A stretch of 25,031 nt of DNA from an uncultured bacterium (GTDB lineage Bacteria; Planctomycetota; Phycisphaerae; Phycisphaerales; SM1A02): NCBI GenBank assembly GCA_903938205.1, contig CAJACJ010000518.1:1-25031 (forward strand), read 5' to 3'. This document shows positions 1 to 7,822 of the stretch, one piece after another. Both the position numbers and the translations under genes were made by a program. The notes under the pieces were generated by a model that was not told the origin of the DNA, did no database searches, and worked only from the letters and a program-made list of their open reading frames with translations. How positions within the stretch are numbered: the first letter of the stretch is position 1; the number at the start of each line of letters is the position of its first letter.

Positions 1-91
1 CAAGCGCTTTCAAATGCGCAAATGCGGTATCCGTGTCCCACGCTTTCGGGGCGTCAAGGCCGTGCAATTGTGCTTTGGAAGAAGTGGTCAT
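1..91 (-). CDS. Unrecognised protein, N-terminal fragment cut by the window edge
   Basis: The minus strand carries an open frame from an ATG at 91-89 to the left edge. It gives about 30 residues beginning MTTSSKAQLHGLDAP and has no stop. The fragment looks soluble, with no signal peptide or membrane segment. It is divergent from cysQ and shares a roughly 115-base AT-rich intergenic region with it, as expected for a real gene start. I do not recognise the family from so short a piece. A sulfur-assimilation role is possible from the neighbours but unsupported. Confidence 0.45.
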   Translation of the reverse strand, partial: MTTSSKAQLHGLDAPKAWDTDTAFAHLKAL

Positions 92-206
92 GGATCATGC
101 ATGGGTGAGCGGGGCGCCCGTGTCGCAATATGCTATTTGTACATAAATATCTTCTAAATATCTATCTAAGTTTACTTTTTACTATTAAATATGATAAATT
201 GCAGTT
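92..206. promoter_or_regulatory. Divergent intergenic region with AT-rich promoter-like stretch
   Basis: This gap between two divergent starts is GC-rich near the left gene and becomes strongly AT-rich from about 130 to 205, as expected for promoter DNA. A TTGTAC at 137-142 could be a -35-like element for cysQ, but no convincing -10 at ideal spacing stands out. No clear Shine-Dalgarno sequence precedes the cysQ ATG. No operator or hairpin was recognised. Confidence 0.3.
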
Positions 207-1061
207 ATGCGACAAGCTGCTTTGGACATCAAATTGGCTTCTGCCGCGTGCGATATAGCCAAAAACGCTGGCAAAGCCATCTTGGAGGTGTATGCCCACG
301 CCGACACCATTGCGGGCAAGAATATTGCGCACAAGGCGGATTCCAGCCCATTGACCGAGGCTGATTTGCGAGCGCATCACGTGATTGCGGGGGCGTTGCA
401 ATTGCTTACTCCTCACATTCCCATTGTTTCGGAGGAGGACGAGGCATCCCACGCTCATCGAAACGCGGGCGGGGAATTTTGGATTATTGATCCGCTTGAT
501 GGCACAAAGGAGTTCATCGCTCGCAATGGACAATTCACCGTGAACATTGCGTTGGTGCGCCAAGGCGCGCCGGTTCTTGGCGTGGTGTACGCGCCAGTAC
601 TTGACGAATTATTTTGGAGCGAGCCAGATTTGAACTCCAGCGCGGAAAGCGGCGCCAGCGTAAACATGCGCGCGCTGTCGCACATTGAAAATCAAACACA
701 TGTCATTCGGGTTTCAACACCCCAGCAGCAATTAGGAAAGCCAGTGCGCGTGTTGGCCAGTCGCAACCACATGAATGAACAAACACAGGAATGTATTCGC
801 GCGTTGGGCGCGCATGAACTTGTGCAAGCTGGCAGCTCACTTAAATTTTGCCGCATTGCCCAAGGTCTGGCAGATTGCTATCCGCGCCTTGGACCAACAT
901 GCGAGTGGGACACCGCCGCCGCGCAGGCCGTGCTTGAAGCCGCCGGCGGATTTGTTCGCACGCTGAACGGCGAGCGCTTGCTGTATGGAAAATCCCAAGT
1001 GCTCAACCCAAGTTTTGTTGCCAGTGCATGGCCCATTGGCTTGCCAGGTATGGCCACATGA
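207..1061 (+). CDS. cysQ: 3'(2'),5'-bisphosphate nucleotidase CysQ
   Basis: CysQ removes the 3'-phosphate from PAP (and PAPS), a by-product of sulfate assimilation and sulfotransferase reactions, in the cytoplasm. The 284-residue protein shows the inositol-monophosphatase-fold signatures: SSPLTEAD near residues 46-53, the metal-binding SEED at 75-78, DPLDGTKEF at 95-103 with metal-ligand aspartates 95 and 98, and CEWDTAAAQ at 232-240 with the third metal-binding aspartate. Length is normal for the family. The stop overlaps the start of the next gene by ATGA, so it is probably translated with a TauE-type sulfur-anion permease, which fits a sulfur role. Other inositol-phosphatase relatives are possible, but the DPLDGTKEF and WDTAA spacing favours CysQ. 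Confidence 0.93.
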   Translation: MRQAALDIKLASAACDIAKNAGKAILEVYAHADTIAGKNIAHKADSSPLTEADLRAHHVIAGALQLLTPHIPIVSEEDEASHAHRNAGGEFWIIDPLDGTKEFIARNGQFTVNIALVRQGAPVLGVVYAPVLDELFWSEPDLNSSAESGASVNMRALSHIENQTHVIRVSTPQQQLGKPVRVLASRNHMNEQTQECIRALGAHELVQAGSSLKFCRIAQGLADCYPRLGPTCEWDTAAAQAVLEAAGGFVRTLNGERLLYGKSQVLNPSFVASAWPIGLPGMAT

Positions 1062-1837
1062 TTGACGCCCCGTTCGCTTTCGCCGGAGCTTTCACGGGAT
1101 TTGTTGTTGGCTTAACGGGAGTAGGCGGCGGTGCGCTCATGACGCCGATTTTATTGTTGTTGTTCGGCATCGCTCCACAAACTGCAATCGCAACCGACCT
1201 TTGGTTTGCGGCCATCACCAAAATAGCCGCCATGCAAGTGCACAAGCGCGGCGCGGGCGTTGATTGGCAAGTGGTGCGAAGACTGTGGATGGGTAGCTTG
1301 CCCGTGGCAATAGTCGTTGTGGCTCTGGTTGCGTTTGGAACCAGTGTGGGCAACATGCAGTGGCTCACCAAATCCGTTGGCGTGGTTGTGCTCATCACCG
1401 TGTTTGGTTTATTGCTCTCACCAAAGTTGCGCTCGCTTGCGCGTGATCGCCGCGTCACGCAACCCGAGCACTTTAAAAAATTTCAACCCGCGTGGACCAT
1501 TGCCGCGGGCGCGCTGCTGGGTTTACTTGTCGCGCTAACTTCCGTTGGCGCGGGCGCGCTTGGCACCGTGCTTCTGCTTGTGTTGTATCCGCTGCGCATG
1601 ACCACGCATAAATTGGTGGCCACCGATATCGCGCACGCCATTCCACTGGCGCTGATTGCGGGCACGGGTTATTTATTGGCTGGCATGGTGGACAGTCGCA
1701 TGCTGATCAGCATGCTGTGCGGATCCATTCCCGCAACGATTGTTGCAAGTCTTTTGGCCCGCCGATTCTCATCACGGTGGTTGCAAGTGTCACTGGCATT
1801 TGTATTGCTGGCCGTTGGCATTAAAACGCTTTTGTGA
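1058..1837 (+). CDS. TauE/SafE-family membrane permease (probable sulfite/sulfonate exporter)
   Basis: This is a 259-residue polytopic inner-membrane protein. The two-fold repeat typical of TauE/SafE is visible: GLTGVGGGALMTP in the N-terminal half and ALTSVGAGALGT in the C-terminal half, each in a hydrophobic helix pair, separated by a short charged cytoplasmic loop (LRSLARDRRVTQPEHFKK). The family moves sulfite, sulfoacetate or related anions. An upstream ATG at 1028 would give 10 more residues, but the ATG at 1058 overlaps the cysQ stop as ATGA and puts the first helix at the usual distance, so I chose 1058. Coupling to cysQ suggests sulfur-anion handling; the exact substrate is not visible. 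Confidence 0.88.
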   Translation: MIDAPFAFAGAFTGFVVGLTGVGGGALMTPILLLLFGIAPQTAIATDLWFAAITKIAAMQVHKRGAGVDWQVVRRLWMGSLPVAIVVVALVAFGTSVGNMQWLTKSVGVVVLITVFGLLLSPKLRSLARDRRVTQPEHFKKFQPAWTIAAGALLGLLVALTSVGAGALGTVLLLVLYPLRMTTHKLVATDIAHAIPLALIAGTGYLLAGMVDSRMLISMLCGSIPATIVASLLARRFSSRWLQVSLAFVLLAVGIKTLL

Positions 1838-2071
1838 TCTGGCAAGACGCGTCAGCATTGTTGTATAGGTTTAGTAGCGGATTTAGAGCTAAAAATGCCC
1901 TATTTTACAAACAAAGTCTTATAACAACAAAAGTTGCTCGCCTTGACTATGACTAAATATATCTGCAAATTCCCGAACTAAAATTTGCACGTACTCGGTT
2001 TTGGGGCATCCTCTACTTATCTTTCTTTCCTTACTTCGCTCTGAATCCCTTTTCCTTCAGGAGTTTGAAAA
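1838..2071 (+). promoter_or_regulatory. Intergenic leader and ribosome binding site of the PEP-CTERM-like gene
   Basis: This 234-base gap has no open frame worth calling. A TTGACT at 1943-1948 in an AT-rich stretch is a -35-like element, though the matching -10 is weak. The leader is pyrimidine-rich from about 2010 to 2055. It ends in a clean AGGAG at 2059-2063, eight bases before the ATG at 2072, which fixes that start. Confidence 0.35.
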
Positions 2072-2800
2072 ATGAATTTACGTACAGCATCTTGTGTTGC
2101 AGCTGTTGCAGCCATTACATCTGTTCTTCAAGTCAACGCCAACCCTGGCGTGATTTATAATGACGCCATTGGCGACATTGATCCCGGCATTACAACAGGC
2201 GGCGGAACGCTTGACCTTGTATCCATGGAAGTTTCGCACACCGCGACTGACATTCAGTTTAAGTTGACCGTGAACGGCAACATCGGCACCACCGATTGGG
2301 GCAAGTTCATGGTTGGTATTGCCAACAATAAAGGCTATGGCACCAGCAGCAGCGATGGTTGGGCTCGTCCAATCACCATGAGTGCAAATGGTGGCATGAC
2401 CAATTGGTTTGGTTCATGGGTTGATAGCGGCGGCGGCGCTGAAAATCGCAGCAATCAAACATCTTGGGGCGTAACCGGCGCAACCTACAACGGCAACTTT
2501 GGCAACTTCGCCTTTGCGGCTGGTGCGCAAAGCACCATCACCTATGGCGTCTCAATCGCCAGCATTGGCATGTCGATCGGCGACACCTTCAGCTTTGACG
2601 CCTACAGCTCTGGCGGCGGCAGCGGTGACAGCGCCATTGACGCGCTTGCAAACCCAAATGTTGCTATTACAAGTTGGGGTCAAGCCTATGACTCCGGCAC
2701 TTCGACTAGTTTGTCTTACACACTCACAGCGATTCCTGCTCCAGGCGCAATTGCGCTTGTTGGGTTGGCTGGTTTAGTGGCTCGTCGACGCAAGGCTTAA
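2072..2800 (+). CDS. Secreted PEP-CTERM-like sorting-domain protein
   Basis: A 242-residue exported protein. Residues 1 to about 23 form a signal peptide ending near VNANPG. The body is rich in Gly, Ser, Thr, Asn and aromatic residues with alternating hydrophobicity, suggesting a beta-sandwich surface protein. The C-terminus is a sorting tail: IPAPG near residue 222, a hydrophobic helix (AIALVGLAGLVA), then RRRK and the stop. This is the PEP-CTERM plan with Pro-Ala-Pro replacing Pro-Glu-Pro, common in planctomycete and Phycisphaerae secretomes that use an exosortase-like system. No enzymatic motif is visible and the function is unknown. It is monocistronic: own leader with AGGAG upstream, strong terminator downstream. 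Confidence 0.85.
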   Translation: MNLRTASCVAAVAAITSVLQVNANPGVIYNDAIGDIDPGITTGGGTLDLVSMEVSHTATDIQFKLTVNGNIGTTDWGKFMVGIANNKGYGTSSSDGWARPITMSANGGMTNWFGSWVDSGGGAENRSNQTSWGVTGATYNGNFGNFAFAAGAQSTITYGVSIASIGMSIGDTFSFDAYSSGGGSGDSAIDALANPNVAITSWGQAYDSGTSTSLSYTLTAIPAPGAIALVGLAGLVARRRKA

Positions 2801-2832
2801 TTCATTTCGGTTATCACTTTCATGTGACTTCA

Positions 2833-2872
2833 AACCCCGGTGCGAGCAACCCTCGCATCGGGGTTATTCTTT
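2833..2872 (+). terminator. Intrinsic terminator after the PEP-CTERM-like gene
   Basis: A 14-bp stem pairs AACCCCGGTGCGAG (2833-2846) with CTCGCATCGGGGTT (2852-2865). Thirteen pairs are Watson-Crick and one is G-T. The loop is five bases and ATTCTTT follows. It closes the PEP-CTERM-like unit and lies just before the carbamoyltransferase start. Confidence 0.85.
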
Positions 2873-2887
2873 GGCGACTTGTTTCCC

Positions 2888-4720
2888 ATGAATATTCTTG
2901 GCCTATCAGCATTCTTTCATGACAGCGCCGCCGCCTTGGTGCGTGATGGAGAAATTGTGGCGGCCGCGCAAGAGGAGCGCTTCAGTCGCCGCAAACATGA
3001 CGAGCGATTTCCAACGCACGCCGCGCGCTATTGCCTAAGCGAAGCCGGCATTGACGCCAGCCAACTTGACGCGGTGGTGTTCTATGAAAAGCCGCTGCTG
3101 AAATTTGAGCGCATCTTGGAGACATCACTGGCGTTCGCGCCGCGCGGGTTTGGTTCTTTTCTGCGCAGCATGCCACAGTGGCTGCAAAAAAAACTTCATC
3201 TTCCGCGGGAAATCGACGCGGGTTTGGGCGGCAACTACACCGGTCCCATTGTGTTCACCACGCACCATGAGTCGCATGCCGCAAGCGCGTTCTATCCAAG
3301 TCCATTTTCAAGCGCCGCCATTCTCACGCTGGATGGCGTTGGTGAATGGACCACGGCAAGTTGGGGCGTGGGCAACGGCAACACCATCACTCTGCACGAG
3401 GAGTTGCGATTTCCACACTCGCTTGGTTTGCTCTACAGCGCGTTCACTTTTTATTGCGGCTTTCGCGTGAATAGTGGTGAATACAAATTAATGGGACTGG
3501 CGCCGTTTGGTCAGCCGCGATACGCCAATGTAATTCTTGAAAAAATAATGCGCTTGAATGATGACGGTTCATTCTGGCTTGATCAACGCTATTTTAATTA
3601 CTGCGCCGGCTTGACCATGACTAGCCGCGCCTTTCATAATTTGTTTGGCGGTCCGCCGCGCAATCCTGAAAGCCGTCTTACGCAGCGCGACATGGATTTG
3701 GCGGCCAGTATTCAGGCTGTCACCGAGGAAATTGTGCTGCGTATGGCAAGATATGTGCATGCAAAAACAGGCCAGCGCAATTTGTGTTTGGCCGGTGGCG
3801 TGGCGCTGAATTGCGTGGCCAACGGGCGCGTGCTTCGCGAGGGACCATTTGAAAAGTTGTGGATTCAGCCGGCGGCGGGTGATTCTGGCGGGGCGTTGGG
3901 CGCGGCACTTTTGCATTGGCACAGCGATCAACCTGGACATTTGGGCAACGCGCGTCACGCGCAACCCACGGACTCGCAGCGCGGCTCCTATTTGGGGCCA
4001 GCGCACAGCGACGCCAACATTTGTGGCGCGCTTGATGCGCTTGGCGCCGTGTATGAAAAACTTCATGAGGATGAGTTGGTTCAAGCCATCGCGGCGGATC
4101 TTGCGGATGGAAAAATAGTGGGGCACTTTTTTGGTCGCGCTGAATATGGTCCGCGTGCGCTTGGGCATCGCTCCATTCTGGGTGATCCGCGCGACGCCAC
4201 AATGCAGCGGCGCATGAATGTGGCGATTAAGTTTCGTGAATCGTTTCGGCCATTCGCGCCCGCGGTGTTGGCGGAAAAACAAAGCGAGTGGTTTGATTTG
4301 CAAACCGACAGTCCATACATGTTGTTGGTCGCGCCCGTGGCCAAGCAACACGTGCTTGCGCCCGAGCCCAACGCGCCAAAGGTTGCTGGCATTGATTCGC
4401 TCAAGCAAATTCGTAGTGATGTTCCGGCCATTACCCACGTGGATTTTTCGGCGCGCGTGCAAACCGTGCACGCCCACACATCACCGCGATTTCACGCCAT
4501 TTTGCAGGCATTTGAGCGGCGCACGGGTTGTCCGGTGTTGGTGAACACCAGTTTCAATATTCGCGGCGAACCCATTGTGCACGATCCTGGCGACGCCTAT
4601 CGCTGTTTCATGTTCACCGACATGGATGTGTTGGTGGTGGGCAACCAACTCTTGCGCAAACAAGCGCAACCTTCCATGCCAGGCGCAGAGGCATACAAGC
4701 GATCTTTCAAACTAGATTGA
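2888..4720 (+). CDS. NodU/CmcH/TobZ-family O-carbamoyltransferase (SxtI-like)
   Basis: The family transfers a carbamoyl group from carbamoyl phosphate, via carbamoyl-AMP, to a hydroxyl on a small molecule or sugar. The 610-residue protein has an N-terminal Kae1-like domain opening NILGLSAFFHDSAAALV, with metal-binding HHESH at 126-130 and TLDGVGEW at about 148-154. The C-terminal domain has YGPRALGHRSILGDPR, FRESFRPFAPAVL and NTSFNIRGEPIVHDP. Both domains look intact. A GTG frame open from 2840 lies inside the upstream terminator hairpin, so ATG 2888, which begins the conserved MNILGLS, is the better start. Downstream genes encode DUF5989, SxtJ-like and SGNH proteins, the partners expected of the sxtI type. 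The acceptor substrate is unknown. Confidence 0.92.
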   Translation: MNILGLSAFFHDSAAALVRDGEIVAAAQEERFSRRKHDERFPTHAARYCLSEAGIDASQLDAVVFYEKPLLKFERILETSLAFAPRGFGSFLRSMPQWLQKKLHLPREIDAGLGGNYTGPIVFTTHHESHAASAFYPSPFSSAAILTLDGVGEWTTASWGVGNGNTITLHEELRFPHSLGLLYSAFTFYCGFRVNSGEYKLMGLAPFGQPRYANVILEKIMRLNDDGSFWLDQRYFNYCAGLTMTSRAFHNLFGGPPRNPESRLTQRDMDLAASIQAVTEEIVLRMARYVHAKTGQRNLCLAGGVALNCVANGRVLREGPFEKLWIQPAAGDSGGALGAALLHWHSDQPGHLGNARHAQPTDSQRGSYLGPAHSDANICGALDALGAVYEKLHEDELVQAIAADLADGKIVGHFFGRAEYGPRALGHRSILGDPRDATMQRRMNVAIKFRESFRPFAPAVLAEKQSEWFDLQTDSPYMLLVAPVAKQHVLAPEPNAPKVAGIDSLKQIRSDVPAITHVDFSARVQTVHAHTSPRFHAILQAFERRTGCPVLVNTSFNIRGEPIVHDPGDAYRCFMFTDMDVLVVGNQLLRKQAQPSMPGAEAYKRSFKLD

Positions 4721-4778
4721 TGCATGAACACATGTATGCTTGACCTACTCACGCAACACTTGATGCAGGAACTCACCC

Positions 4779-4934
4779 ATGCGACGACGATCATTTCTTT
4801 CTGAACTCTTCAGCTTCGTGATTTCTCACAAGACCTACTTGTTAATTCCAATTATTGTGGTTCTGCTTTTGGTGGGCGCGTTGATTATTTTGGGCGGAAC
4901 AAAAGCCGCGCCATTTATTTACACGTTGTTTTAA
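4779..4934 (+). CDS. DUF5989 small membrane protein (SxtK-like)
   Basis: This 51-residue gene is easily missed because of its size. It has a short basic N-terminus (MRRRSFLSELFSFV), a soluble segment to about residue 20, one transmembrane helix (about 21-40), and a conserved-looking end APFIYTLF. This is the DUF5989 pattern, and members usually sit next to carbamoyltransferases and SxtJ proteins, as here. An AGGA at 4767-4770 precedes the ATG at moderate spacing. It probably forms part of an inner-membrane carbamoylation module; the biochemical role of the family is not known. Confidence 0.85.
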   Translation: MRRRSFLSELFSFVISHKTYLLIPIIVVLLLVGALIILGGTKAAPFIYTLF

Positions 4935-4961
4935 GTGTCGTGGTTGGAAGAATTGTTTTGA

Positions 4962-5453
4962 ATGATTGCGGTTAGAAATGTCGCCGTTGAAAATGTCGCT
5001 GGCTATGGCTCAACAACTACTCGTGGAGCGCGCAACTTGATTATTGTGAATTGGAAACCCAACTCAAACGAACTTCGCCGCTGGGCCGTTATGACCAGCG
5101 TTGCGTTGGCTTGCGTTGGCTCGTTATTTTATTTTGTGAATTGGGGAGTGTTCGCCAAAGCACATGGTTTAGCGCCTATTTTGTGGGGCTTTGGCGCCTT
5201 CGCGTTGTTGACCGCGGGCACGGGCACTCGCATTGGTCTGCCCGCCTATTGGATGTGGATGACATTTGTGTGGATCATGGGCACGCTGATTGGCACGATA
5301 GCTTTGGCGATTGTTTTTTTTCTGGTGGTCACGCCGCTGGGCCTTCTAGCGCGCGTCATGGGCCGCGATAAGTTGCTTGTTCGCAACAGCGCCGCGTCAT
5401 CTATGTGGAAGCCATTGCCAAGCAAGCCGCACGATCCCTTGCGCCAGTTTTAA
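4962..5453 (+). CDS. SxtJ-family membrane protein
   Basis: A small inner-membrane protein of 163 residues. From about residue 30 it follows the SxtJ plan: NWKPNSNELRRWA, hydrophobic helices around 42-60, 65-82 and 90-120, then LVVTPLGLLARVMGRDKLL and a proline-rich tail ending in PHDPLRQF. Family members accompany carbamoyltransferases in saxitoxin-type and many unrelated clusters. Their function is unknown, with a scaffold or transport-linked role guessed. The ATG at 4962 has GGAAG about eight bases upstream. A GTG at 5046 would begin exactly where family similarity begins (MNWKP), so the first 28 residues are uncertain. Confidence 0.82.
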   Translation: MIAVRNVAVENVAGYGSTTTRGARNLIIVNWKPNSNELRRWAVMTSVALACVGSLFYFVNWGVFAKAHGLAPILWGFGAFALLTAGTGTRIGLPAYWMWMTFVWIMGTLIGTIALAIVFFLVVTPLGLLARVMGRDKLLVRNSAASSMWKPLPSKPHDPLRQF

Positions 5454-5493
5454 TTTCGTTGGAGTATGTCTATTCATTACTAGCACGCCAATC

Positions 5494-6606
5494 ATGACGC
5501 CAACCACAACATCAACTACAACGCCAACAATTACTCCCGCTAGGCGCCGAGTATTTATTCTGATCACCATCGCGCTTCCATTTATTGCGCTGGCGGTGGT
5601 GGAAATTGCGCTGCGACTCTTTGGCTTTGGCGGCTATCCACCATTTATTCGCTCGGTGGGCACGCTGCCCCAGGGCGAGCAATTGTGCATTGTTGAACCC
5701 GCGGCCAGCAAGCCTTATTTCTTTGCCAATCCAACGCGGCCTGGCTACGCGGAGCAAAGCAGTTTTATAATGCCCAAGCCTAAGGACACGCTGCGCATTT
5801 TTCTAATTGGCGAAAGTGCGGCCAAGGGATATCCGCAGCCGCGCAATTTGGCCATGAGTGAATTTCTGCAGACCATGCTGGGTGATGTTCTGCCGCAGAA
5901 ACGCGTGGAGGTGATCAACCTTGGCACAACGGCCGTGGCCAGCTTTCCATTGGTGTATCAAGTGCAAGACGCGCTGCGCTATCAGCCGGATTGGTTTGTG
6001 TTTTATGTTGGCAACAATGAATTTTTTGGCGCCTATGGAACGGCATCTATTAATGCCGCGGGAACAATGCCGCTGTGGGCGTTGAAACTTATGCGTGCGG
6101 CGCGCGGCTTGGCATTGGTGCAGACCGTAGAGAGTGTTGTGCGTGCGGGCGCTGACGAAAACAGAACGTTGATGGAGCAAATGATCGGACAAACTTTTAT
6201 CGCGTGTGACTCGCCGTTGCGTGAGGCCGCCGCCCGAAACTTGCAGGCGAATTTAGGCGACATGTTGGACCAGGTGAAGGCGGCGGGCGTGGCGGCTTTG
6301 GTGTGCACCACCGCAAGTAACGAATCTGGTTTAGCGCCGCTGGGTCAAGACGATGTGTCCAATCTTTCCGGCGCGGCGCAACAAGCATTCAATGAACTGC
6401 TTCGGCAGGCTGCTGCATGTTCAAGCGCGCAATCGGCGCAAGCAGTGGAATTGCTTGGCAAAGCCGCGCTTCTTGCGCCACGCAGCGCGTTGACGCAATT
6501 CATGTTGGCCAACGCGCAAGCCAACGCCGTGATCTTGTGGCGGCGCGCAAGGCATTTTTGTTGGCGCGTGATTTGGACACCATGCCGTGGCGGCCCATCT
6601 CCGTAA
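5494..6606 (+). CDS. SGNH/GDSL hydrolase (SxtL-like), N-terminal part, frameshifted
   Basis: This is the first half of a membrane-anchored SGNH hydrolase. A Thr/Pro-rich N-terminus and basic ARRR lead into a transmembrane helix at about 20-42. Block I follows as FLIGESAAKGYP with predicted nucleophile Ser108, then INLGTTAVASF (block II) and FVFYVGNNEFFG (block III, Asn174-175). A TPR-like stretch begins near 6440. The frame is meaningful to about 6527, after which it reads Arg/Trp-rich nonsense (WRRARHFCW) to the stop at 6606. The catalytic Asp-His block lies in the next frame, so this half alone cannot be an active hydrolase. ATG 5494 is used; an in-frame upstream ATG at 5377 would overlap the SxtJ gene and adds no recognisable sequence. 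The family acts on ester or acyl groups, likely in the periplasm. Confidence 0.78.
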   Translation: MTPTTTSTTTPTITPARRRVFILITIALPFIALAVVEIALRLFGFGGYPPFIRSVGTLPQGEQLCIVEPAASKPYFFANPTRPGYAEQSSFIMPKPKDTLRIFLIGESAAKGYPQPRNLAMSEFLQTMLGDVLPQKRVEVINLGTTAVASFPLVYQVQDALRYQPDWFVFYVGNNEFFGAYGTASINAAGTMPLWALKLMRAARGLALVQTVESVVRAGADENRTLMEQMIGQTFIACDSPLREAAARNLQANLGDMLDQVKAAGVAALVCTTASNESGLAPLGQDDVSNLSGAAQQAFNELLRQAAACSSAQSAQAVELLGKAALLAPRSALTQFMLANAQANAVILWRRARHFCWRVIWTPCRGGPSP

Positions 6607-7772
6607 CGGAGCAGGCCATCCGTGACACGGCCGCGGCGCGCCGCGTGTTGCTGTGTGATATTGCGTTTAAGTTTCGCAACATGAGCGCGCGTGGCGCAAC
6701 AGATTGGGAATTACTTGATGACCACGTACATCCATCGTTGCAGGGACAAGTACAAGCCGCGCGCGCCATGGCGCAAGATGTTGCGCTGGCTATCGCCCAC
6801 ACGAATGGGTTGGCAAATACAGCAGCAAACGCAACTACAAACGTAACGGCAAACACAACTACAAACACAACTACAAACGCAACTACAAACGCAACAGCAT
6901 CCACGCCAATCCCTGCGCAGTCTGGTGCCTCCATCACATCGCTGAATGATCCTTCCAATTGGAACACATATGCGCAGCGCCTTGGCAGCAATCCATTTGA
7001 CACCTACCGCGTCAATCACACGCTGCGCACGTTGTTTGGCATTGGCTTTATGAAAAATAATAATAAGCAAGCCTTTGATCGATATGAAAGCGCGTGCAAA
7101 AATTTCGAATCCACATTGTCGCCCAGCATGCTGGAAGCGGCGCGCGAATGGCAAACCAGCAAGCCCCATGCGGGCGGAATGCGGCCATTGACTGGTATGG
7201 AAGCGCGCGTGTTGTTACGCGAGAATAAAACTGAGCAGGCGCTTGCGCTCTATCAAATTGCGCAGACGCAAGTTCCCAATTACACATCGTGGAAGTTGGA
7301 ATACATTTATTTCACCTTGGCGTGTCAGGAACGTTTGGCGCAGCAGCAATTCAAGGACGCCACCGCGCTTGTAAATGCGCAGGGGGCTTCCGCAGCCGCG
7401 CCTCCAAGCACGCAGACCAATATCAACTCCGCGCCCGTAAACTTTCTTACAGAATCCCAAATGCAGCAAGCCGCTGATGGCATTGCCGAGGGCAACTTTT
7501 TATTGCGCCAAGGTTTTTCCGAATCTGGCTTCACCGAGCGCTATGTTGGACGTCTTCACCAACTTCGCGGGGAGTGGTCGCAGGCCATTTCATATTTACT
7601 TGCGGCTCGCCCGCGCATGGCCGCGGAGGACTTGGTGGCCTGCGATCAAGCGTTATTTATGTCGTATATAAAAACTGGCAACACCTCCGCCGCACGGCAA
7701 CTGGTCAATGAAGGCATAGAAAAAAGCGGTCGATTTGCGCCCGTATATCAACAATTGCGCAGCCAACAATGA
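6417..7772 (+). CDS. SGNH/GDSL hydrolase (SxtL-like), C-terminal part, frameshifted
   Basis: The plus-one frame continues the protein. From about 6528 the reading RDLVAARKAFLLARDLDTMPW completes a TPR-like helix pair begun in the previous frame. It is followed by the SGNH block V equivalent LLDDHVHPSLQGQ near 6714-6752, with the catalytic Asp and His. The open frame formally starts at an ATG at 6417, but 6417-6527 reads as non-homologous sequence, so a true independent start there is unlikely. After the hydrolase comes an Ala/Thr/Asn low-complexity linker (6825-6896). About 280 helical residues with TPR-like repeats follow, rich in Ala, Gln and Leu. Restored, the full protein would be about 758 residues. 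Confidence 0.72.
   Translation: MFKRAIGASSGIAWQSRASCATQRVDAIHVGQRASQRRDLVAARKAFLLARDLDTMPWRPISVTEQAIRDTAAARRVLLCDIAFKFRNMSARGATDWELLDDHVHPSLQGQVQAARAMAQDVALAIAHTNGLANTAANATTNVTANTTTNTTTNATTNATASTPIPAQSGASITSLNDPSNWNTYAQRLGSNPFDTYRVNHTLRTLFGIGFMKNNNKQAFDRYESACKNFESTLSPSMLEAAREWQTSKPHAGGMRPLTGMEARVLLRENKTEQALALYQIAQTQVPNYTSWKLEYIYFTLACQERLAQQQFKDATALVNAQGASAAAPPSTQTNINSAPVNFLTESQMQQAADGIAEGNFLLRQGFSESGFTERYVGRLHQLRGEWSQAISYLLAARPRMAAEDLVACDQALFMSYIKTGNTSAARQLVNEGIEKSGRFAPVYQQLRSQQ
6825..6896 (+). repeat. Hexamer/12-mer tandem repeat encoding a Thr/Asn/Ala linker
   Basis: Twelve consecutive hexamers related to RCAAAC and RCAACT run in frame and encode alternating Ala/Thr and Asn/Thr residues. 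Three near-identical 12-mers (acaactacaaac, acaactacaaac, gcaactacaaac) occupy 6855-6890. It lies between the SGNH domain and the helical tail of the SxtL-like protein. Replication slippage could vary its length in frame. Confidence 0.9.
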
Positions 7773-7822
7773 ATTCAATGTCAATTCATGCGATTTCATG
7801 ACTGAACATCATGGGTGACGGC

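Noticed and set aside
1028..1057. Upstream ATG for the TauE/SafE permease
   Set aside because: It overlaps cysQ by 34 bases; the ATGA overlap at 1058 is the typical coupled start and fits the first helix.
2840..2887. GTG-initiated 16-residue extension of the carbamoyltransferase
   Set aside because: The GTG lies inside the stem of a strong terminator and the conserved family N-terminus begins at the ATG at 2888.
3569..4477. 302-residue minus-strand open frame
   Set aside because: It is antisense to the conserved carbamoyltransferase, with Arg/His-rich random composition and no recognisable motif.
6825..6896. Possible CRISPR-like or regulatory tandem repeat
   Set aside because: The units are 6 or 12 bases, in frame and without spacers, so this is a coding low-complexity tract.
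6500..7003. Minus-strand frame with a Val/Phe-rich stretch resembling a membrane helix
   Set aside because: The hydrophobic run is the antisense reading of the acaaac repeat in the SGNH gene, with no homology or start signal.
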